Source of the DNA: Bacteroidota bacterium
GTDB taxonomy: Bacteria; Bacteroidota; Ignavibacteria; UBA10030
Length of the DNA: 27,677 nucleotides
Direction: 5' to 3'
Assembly: GCA_003519375.1 (NCBI GenBank)
Contig: DOWV01000102.1
Coordinates: forward strand, 1 to 27,677
Below the pieces are notes generated by a model that was not told the DNA's origin, did no database searches, and worked only from the letters and a program-made list of their open reading frames with translations. The position numbers and the translations under genes are program-made. Position 1 is the first letter of the stretch, and every line of letters starts with the position of its first letter. Shown piece by piece: positions 23,426-27,677 of this stretch.

Positions 23426-25093
23426 TCAGATGGTCCGCTGTGTTGATTCGTCTGCGTTTGGTTTGGGAGAAGTCTTTTGCCTCTTCCGGCTGTAGATCAT
23501 CGATATCGTGAGCAGGACGCTTCCGACAACAAGAAATGAAACGATGCGAACAACAGAGTCTACCGTGGTTAAATCCACGATGAAGACATAGAGAATGGTC
23601 AGGAGAGTCGTGAGAAGGGCCATCCATCGATATTTGCGGCTCCTGAGCGCGCGGCTGGCGACATAGTAGAACGCTGCGAGAATCAACCAGGACACGCTGA
23701 CAAAATGCGGCGCAACAGAATTGTACAGAGCATATGGAAGAAAGAGCAACGCGCTGGCGAGGTAGGCGTTACGCATGAGCTCGGTTCTCAGTTCAAGCCG
23801 ATCCCTCTGCCAGTTAAGAATACGCGCACTGAGCAACGCAACAATACCGAAGCTGACACTCACGGAACCGACAGCGCCGGCGGTGCTCAGGTACGCAATG
23901 AACACGATCAGATAGATGACAAAATTCGCCACAATGATGAATCGCGATCTGTACCACACGGCCGTCGAGACCACGATGATGCTCTGCCAGCACAACCAGA
24001 CGAAGAAGTCGGGTTGCGGAAACTGCGCGACGATGGCGGCGCTCAATGCAGTATAACCGATGATTGCGTAGACGAATGTCGCATATACACTGTGCTCGCG
24101 AATCCAAAAGACAATGGAAAGAACAAGAAACAAGGCCGAAGCTGCGACGTGCCACGCAGGAATGCTGATGCCCTGCGCCACGAGCGTGGAGAGGCCGAAC
24201 AAGCTGTAGCCAAAGAGAGCTGTGAGGACCGTGTTCAGTATGACCGGAAAATTCTCTGGAATATCTCGCGATCGGAACAAGGCCGCACCGGTGAAGATCA
24301 CCGTATAGAGAAGAATGAACGCCAGATGAATCTGAGGTGAAGCACCGAACTGAAGCGTGTTCCCGAAAAACGGATTGTTCGCTGTCCAGAGGAAGTGGGT
24401 CATGAAGGTGAGTATGATGCCGGTAGCAAGAAGGGAGTTCCACCGGAACTTCAACGTAAAAAAGACGACCGTGACAGACAGCGCGGTCAGCACCGCAAGG
24501 ACGAAAAAGGTCTGGCCTCCGATAAGCGCCGTGAGATAGCCGAGGGCGAGATGTGAAGCGGTGAGATAGATGGACTTCCGTCTGAAGGAAACCGAGAGAT
24601 TGTACGCGACGACAACGAGAAGCAATGCAAGCTCGATGCCGGGATTTGTAATCGCCGGGGCCGACGTGAAATGCGAAAGTCGGAGTGTGGCAAAATAGAG
24701 AAGGAGCAGCCCGCCGCCAAGAAGATACCGTGAAATCTGCTCAAACGACTCTTTCCAATAACGGGAAAGGAAAAAGATTCCCCCTACGAGAACGAAGCCA
24801 AAGAGACTCGGAAGATAAGAGGGAAGGCTGTCGTAAGGCAACGTTAACAGAAATGCAATCCCCAACGCCAGACCGACAATACCGGCTTTTGCGAACCAGT
24901 TTTGTCCGACCTGAAGTTCCAGCTCTTCGTCATCTTCAGCGGCGATCGTCGGCGCTGACGGCGATTCCGGTAGTTCTTCGGATGTCGATTGGGGGATTTC
25001 GAGATGGGCTTCAATGCGCGCGATGCGGGATTCGAGTTCGCGCAGGTGTTGAAGGATCTGCTCGTTCGAGAGATTCTCAGGTGATTCGCCCAT
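23426..25093 (-). CDS. DUF2339-type polytopic membrane protein
   Basis: A 555-residue protein of unknown function. Residues 8-33 form a short coiled coil (QILQHLRELESRIARIEAHLEI), followed by an acidic, Ser/Pro-rich linker to about residue 57. The conserved entry motif ELQVGQNWFAKAGIVGLALGIAFLL starts the first membrane helix. The rest is about 13-15 hydrophobic helices ending near 535, with a short charged tail (SRKRQKTSPKPNADESTQ). The coiled coil, the 'G-x-x-W-x-x-x-G' entry and the many helices are the hallmark of the DUF2339 family, which is widespread in Gram-negative bacteria and has no established biochemical role. The start ATG 25093 follows AAGGAG at 7 nt. It is likely a single-gene unit, since gaps of 180 and 382 nt separate it from its same-strand neighbours. 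Confidence 0.85.
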   Translation of the reverse strand: MGESPENLSNEQILQHLRELESRIARIEAHLEIPQSTSEELPESPSAPTIAAEDDEELELQVGQNWFAKAGIVGLALGIAFLLTLPYDSLPSYLPSLFGFVLVGGIFFLSRYWKESFEQISRYLLGGGLLLLYFATLRLSHFTSAPAITNPGIELALLLVVVAYNLSVSFRRKSIYLTASHLALGYLTALIGGQTFFVLAVLTALSVTVVFFTLKFRWNSLLATGIILTFMTHFLWTANNPFFGNTLQFGASPQIHLAFILLYTVIFTGAALFRSRDIPENFPVILNTVLTALFGYSLFGLSTLVAQGISIPAWHVAASALFLVLSIVFWIREHSVYATFVYAIIGYTALSAAIVAQFPQPDFFVWLCWQSIIVVSTAVWYRSRFIIVANFVIYLIVFIAYLSTAGAVGSVSVSFGIVALLSARILNWQRDRLELRTELMRNAYLASALLFLPYALYNSVAPHFVSVSWLILAAFYYVASRALRSRKYRWMALLTTLLTILYVFIVDLTTVDSVVRIVSFLVVGSVLLTISMIYSRKRQKTSPKPNADESTQRTI

Positions 25094-25475
25094 GTCCGGG
25101 CTCCTTTCCTGCTGTCCGATGCGGTACGGTGCGTACGGTGATGTCGTGAACTCGTGGGAAATCTTGCTTCTCGAAGAATCTGTTTTTGCCTGACTCCAAC
25201 AGGCTTTCGTGGAGAAGAAAGGATCTTCGTTTCTTGCTCTTCAATCTTTTCGGCACATCGCGTGCAGGAAGGAACTTCACATCGGCTGGGGTAACGGGGC
25301 GTCAAAACCCAACGGCAACTTTAGCGAAAAATTCTTCCACTCACAAGCTGTGAAGACCAGGAATGAAACTGCAGGTTGTTGCTACTGGCAAGTATCATCA
25401 CCGCAACATTCGTTCACAATCTCTTCAGCCAAGTTGATGAGGTTGGACAGCCCGACTCCTGCCGTCTATCAAGAA
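25094..25475 (-). other. Intergenic region upstream of the DUF2339 gene
   Basis: 382 bases with no convincing gene in any frame. Short frames here have no ribosome site, no hydrophobic or family signature, and biased basic composition typical of chance frames. A near-perfect direct repeat, GTACGGTG twice separated by one base (25124-25131 and 25133-25140), lies about 30 nt upstream of the DUF2339 start and could be a protein-binding site, but nothing else supports this. I see no clear intrinsic terminator after the upstream cyclase gene. The region should hold the DUF2339 promoter, which I could not place. Confidence 0.45.
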
Positions 25476-27638
25476 TCAGTTTGAACGCTGCGTCTTTCGC
25501 GGCGGACGAAGCTCCAACCCCATCTTCTTCGCCAGCTTGCCGAAGCGTGGATCGCCCCATGATCGTTCTGCGATCGGATCCGCAGCAAGGAAAATCATGA
25601 TGCCGTCACGCTCCTCGTACGCCTTTTCGAGGTATTGATACGCCTCGTCCATCCGACCGCGGCCCATCTCCAGAATGCCGAAGTAGTAAGGCGACACATG
25701 TGACGTCGCAGATAACCGTCGAAGATCTTGAATAATCTTCTCTGCCGCCTGCGTATGCCCCGCCAGGCCCTCCATGAAGCCAAGCATGGACATCATCACC
25801 AAACGATTACCCGAAAGCTGAATCGCCTTTTTGTAATCGGTGGCGGCCTCGTCGTATCGTCCCGCAACAGTGTAGGTCATACCCAGACCGAAATACGCCT
25901 CGGCGTAATCAGGGTCAAGCTCGAGGGTCTTTTTGAACTGAGCAATTGCTTCTTCCAGCTTGTACTCAAAATGATAAATTCGTCCGATCCCAGTGCTGAC
26001 GCTTGTCGAGAGAGGATCGAGTTCTTGCGCTCTCAGCATTTCTTTCATGGCCTCGTCGAATCGGCCCATGATCGAGAGGTAGAGTGCATACCACTCATGA
26101 GCGCGGGCATATCCGGGTTTCAGCTGAAGCGCCCGTTGAAATTCCCGCTCGGCACCGGCCCAATCCCAATCGATCCGAAACTTCACATATGCGAGAGAAG
26201 CATGTGCTTCCGCTTGCGACTCATCAAGCGCGATGGCTTGCGATGCGAATCTCTTGGCGTTGGCGATCGCCTCGTCCCGGGGGAGGGAACCGTACCCGGC
26301 GTTTCCGGCAAGCGTGTAGCACTCTGCAAGACCGGCGTAGGCGAGTGCGAACGATTGATCCCTCTGGACGGCCTGTGTGAAGAATCCGATCGCCTTGATG
26401 ACTTCCTCGCCGGTCCGTTTACTGAGATGAAAACGGCCGAGAAGGTACAGCCTGTAGGCTTCGCTGTTCTCCGTCCCCTTTTTCGCAAGCGATTCTATCT
26501 CTCCCGAGAGAAGCTGGACGCTGAGCGCGCTTGTGATGCTCTGAGCGATATCGGTTTGAATTGCAAAAACGTCTTTGATGGGGCGCGTGTACTCGCGGGA
26601 AAAGATGGTCTTCTGGCTCGTCACATCCACCAGGTTCACGCTAATCCTGGCCTCGTCTCCAGCCGTTCGAACACTTCCTTCGAGGATAGAACCGACCCCG
26701 AGCGCGTTGCCGATTTCGGCAATGTCGAGCTTTCCCCCTTTGTACTTGGCCACGGATGTGCGTGCGATGACGTTGAGATCCCGGATTTTCGAAAGGCTGG
26801 AGATAAGCTCCTCGGTCATTCCGTCGGAAAAATACTCATCTTTGGAGTCGGTATTGATGTTGACAAAAGGGAGCACGGCAACGCGGTTCGTTGGCAGTGG
26901 AACATGGGAGACCGGCATTGTCTGCCACAAGACAGCGATGACGACTGCCACCGCGAAGAGAAGGGTGGCCATCAGATGTTGTATCTTTTTCCGGGCGACT
27001 GCGAAAATGAGGCGATCAACAAAACCAAAGCGCCGCTTTTCCCAGGGGCGGATGACGCGATAGATATCGACAGGAAGGTTGATGTTCTTCAGCTCTCCCT
27101 TACCCAGGCGGATGAGGGCGTAATCAACTTTGTTCTGGATTTGCCGTGCGACATCCTCTGAAAGACAAATCCCACCCGGCTCTGCCAATGGCTCAATCCG
27201 GGCTGCGATGTTGACGCCGTCCCCGAATACGTCGCCTTCCTTATGGATGATATCGCCGACGTGAAGGCCAATGCGAAGGCGTACGGCATTCTCTCCGGAC
27301 CGGGATTCTGCATGTTCGAAGAGCGTTTTCTGGATTTCGATTGCGCAGGTGGTGGCCGCGAGGGCGCTTGGAAACTCGACCAGAAACGCATCACCGATCG
27401 TCTTGATTTCGTGACCGCCGTGTTTGGTCAAGAGTGGACGGACAATGGAGCGATGTTGCTCAAGGACCCGGAGAGCCAGCGATTCGTCCTTCTGTGTGAG
27501 AGCGCTGTAGCCGACCATGTCGGTGAACATAATGGCCGCGAGTTTGCGCTGCTCTGTAAACCTGGCGGCTGCGGCGCGGCTGGGAGAGCGTCGCGTTCTG
27601 TTCTTGGGTGTAGAAATATGTGGGCGTTTTGATTTCAC
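25476..27638 (-). CDS. Class III adenylate/guanylate cyclase with membrane helix and TPR tail
   Basis: A 720-residue protein. The cyclase domain (about 31-195) keeps its catalytic residues: metal-binding Asp40 (MFTDMVGYS) and Asp83 (IGDAFLVEF), the Lys79 region (EIKTIGD) for adenine recognition, and Asn143 and Arg147 in GDGVNIAARIE for the transition state. It is therefore probably an active adenylate cyclase, with ATP preference inferred. A membrane helix (about 221-239) follows. Next comes a domain starting RVAVLPFVNIN with YFSDGMTEELISSL and ILEGSVR (TolB/FlgO-like module typical of these proteins, about 250-385), and then about seven or eight TPR units to the C-terminus. The catalytic head should be cytoplasmic and the TPRs periplasmic. 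The start is GTG 27638, placed directly after an in-frame TAA. No Shine-Dalgarno is seen, and the next in-frame ATG would cut into the catalytic domain. Confidence 0.9.
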   Translation of the reverse strand: MKSKRPHISTPKNRTRRSPSRAAAARFTEQRKLAAIMFTDMVGYSALTQKDESLALRVLEQHRSIVRPLLTKHGGHEIKTIGDAFLVEFPSALAATTCAIEIQKTLFEHAESRSGENAVRLRIGLHVGDIIHKEGDVFGDGVNIAARIEPLAEPGGICLSEDVARQIQNKVDYALIRLGKGELKNINLPVDIYRVIRPWEKRRFGFVDRLIFAVARKKIQHLMATLLFAVAVVIAVLWQTMPVSHVPLPTNRVAVLPFVNINTDSKDEYFSDGMTEELISSLSKIRDLNVIARTSVAKYKGGKLDIAEIGNALGVGSILEGSVRTAGDEARISVNLVDVTSQKTIFSREYTRPIKDVFAIQTDIAQSITSALSVQLLSGEIESLAKKGTENSEAYRLYLLGRFHLSKRTGEEVIKAIGFFTQAVQRDQSFALAYAGLAECYTLAGNAGYGSLPRDEAIANAKRFASQAIALDESQAEAHASLAYVKFRIDWDWAGAEREFQRALQLKPGYARAHEWYALYLSIMGRFDEAMKEMLRAQELDPLSTSVSTGIGRIYHFEYKLEEAIAQFKKTLELDPDYAEAYFGLGMTYTVAGRYDEAATDYKKAIQLSGNRLVMMSMLGFMEGLAGHTQAAEKIIQDLRRLSATSHVSPYYFGILEMGRGRMDEAYQYLEKAYEERDGIMIFLAADPIAERSWGDPRFGKLAKKMGLELRPPRKTQRSN

Positions 27639-27677
27639 TTAGACCGGCTTCATTCACGGAACCGCATTGAATGTCGT

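Noticed and set aside
25077..25280. Small minus-strand frame of 67 codons upstream of the DUF2339 gene
   Set aside because: GTG start without ribosome site, very basic composition, overlaps the DUF2339 start, and no hydrophobic or family pattern.
25728..27161. Long plus-strand open frame (477 codons) opposite the cyclase gene
   Set aside because: It is antisense to the TPR and cyclase domains. Its translation shows no family signature, and such shadows are common opposite GC-rich genes.

Overview
The window looks like chromosomal DNA of a free-living bacterium with moderately high GC content. The trpEGDCF-x-BA gene order, the abundance of Ser/Thr kinase and nucleotidyl-cyclase proteins carrying TPR tails, the M28 and amidohydrolase pair and a DUF2339 protein suggest the FCB superphylum (Bacteroidota/Ignavibacteria-like lineages). 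No rRNA or single-copy phylogenetic marker is present, so this placement is an inference. I saw no tRNA, rRNA, CRISPR array, insertion sequence, phage gene or integrase.

Layout. (1) Positions 1-3354, minus strand: two exported hydrolases, an amidohydrolase cut by the window edge and a PSMA-like M28 zinc carboxypeptidase. (2) Positions 3543-6931, minus strand: two small paralogous proteins ending in the same SPPEMIIE tail, then a membrane-anchored Ser/Thr kinase with a TPR tail. (3) 7287-8267, plus strand: a membrane-anchored diheme cytochrome c. (4) 8314-16044, plus strand: a complete tryptophan operon. It has a sigma70-like promoter, a leader peptide with three consecutive Trp codons, an intrinsic terminator and then trpE-trpG-trpD-trpC-trpF-DAHP synthase-trpB-trpA. 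Every junction overlaps by 4 to 7 nt. (5) 16114-23246, minus strand: a tight three-gene operon. In transcription order it encodes an MpaB/Lcp-like (DUF2236) oxygenase, a seven-helix protein resembling Pyr4/PaxB transmembrane terpene cyclases, and a 1740-residue kinase/AAA ATPase/GAF/SpoIIE-phosphatase protein. (6) 23426-25093, minus: a DUF2339 polytopic membrane protein. (7) 25476-27638, minus: a class III nucleotidyl cyclase with a TPR tail.

How the genes work together. The trp operon holds every step from chorismate to tryptophan, plus the first shikimate-pathway enzyme (DAHP synthase), so aromatic carbon supply is co-expressed with its use. The leader implies control by transcription attenuation from an almost leaderless transcript. 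The MpaB-like/Pyr4-like/kinase-phosphatase operon is the best candidate for an undescribed system. Its two enzyme-like members belong to families known for cleaving or cyclising isoprenoid chains, and they are physically coupled to a multidomain signalling protein. The kinase at 4361-6931 and the cyclase at 25476-27638 share one body plan (cytoplasmic catalytic domain, one membrane helix, a 'VLPF' domain, TPRs) with different catalytic heads.
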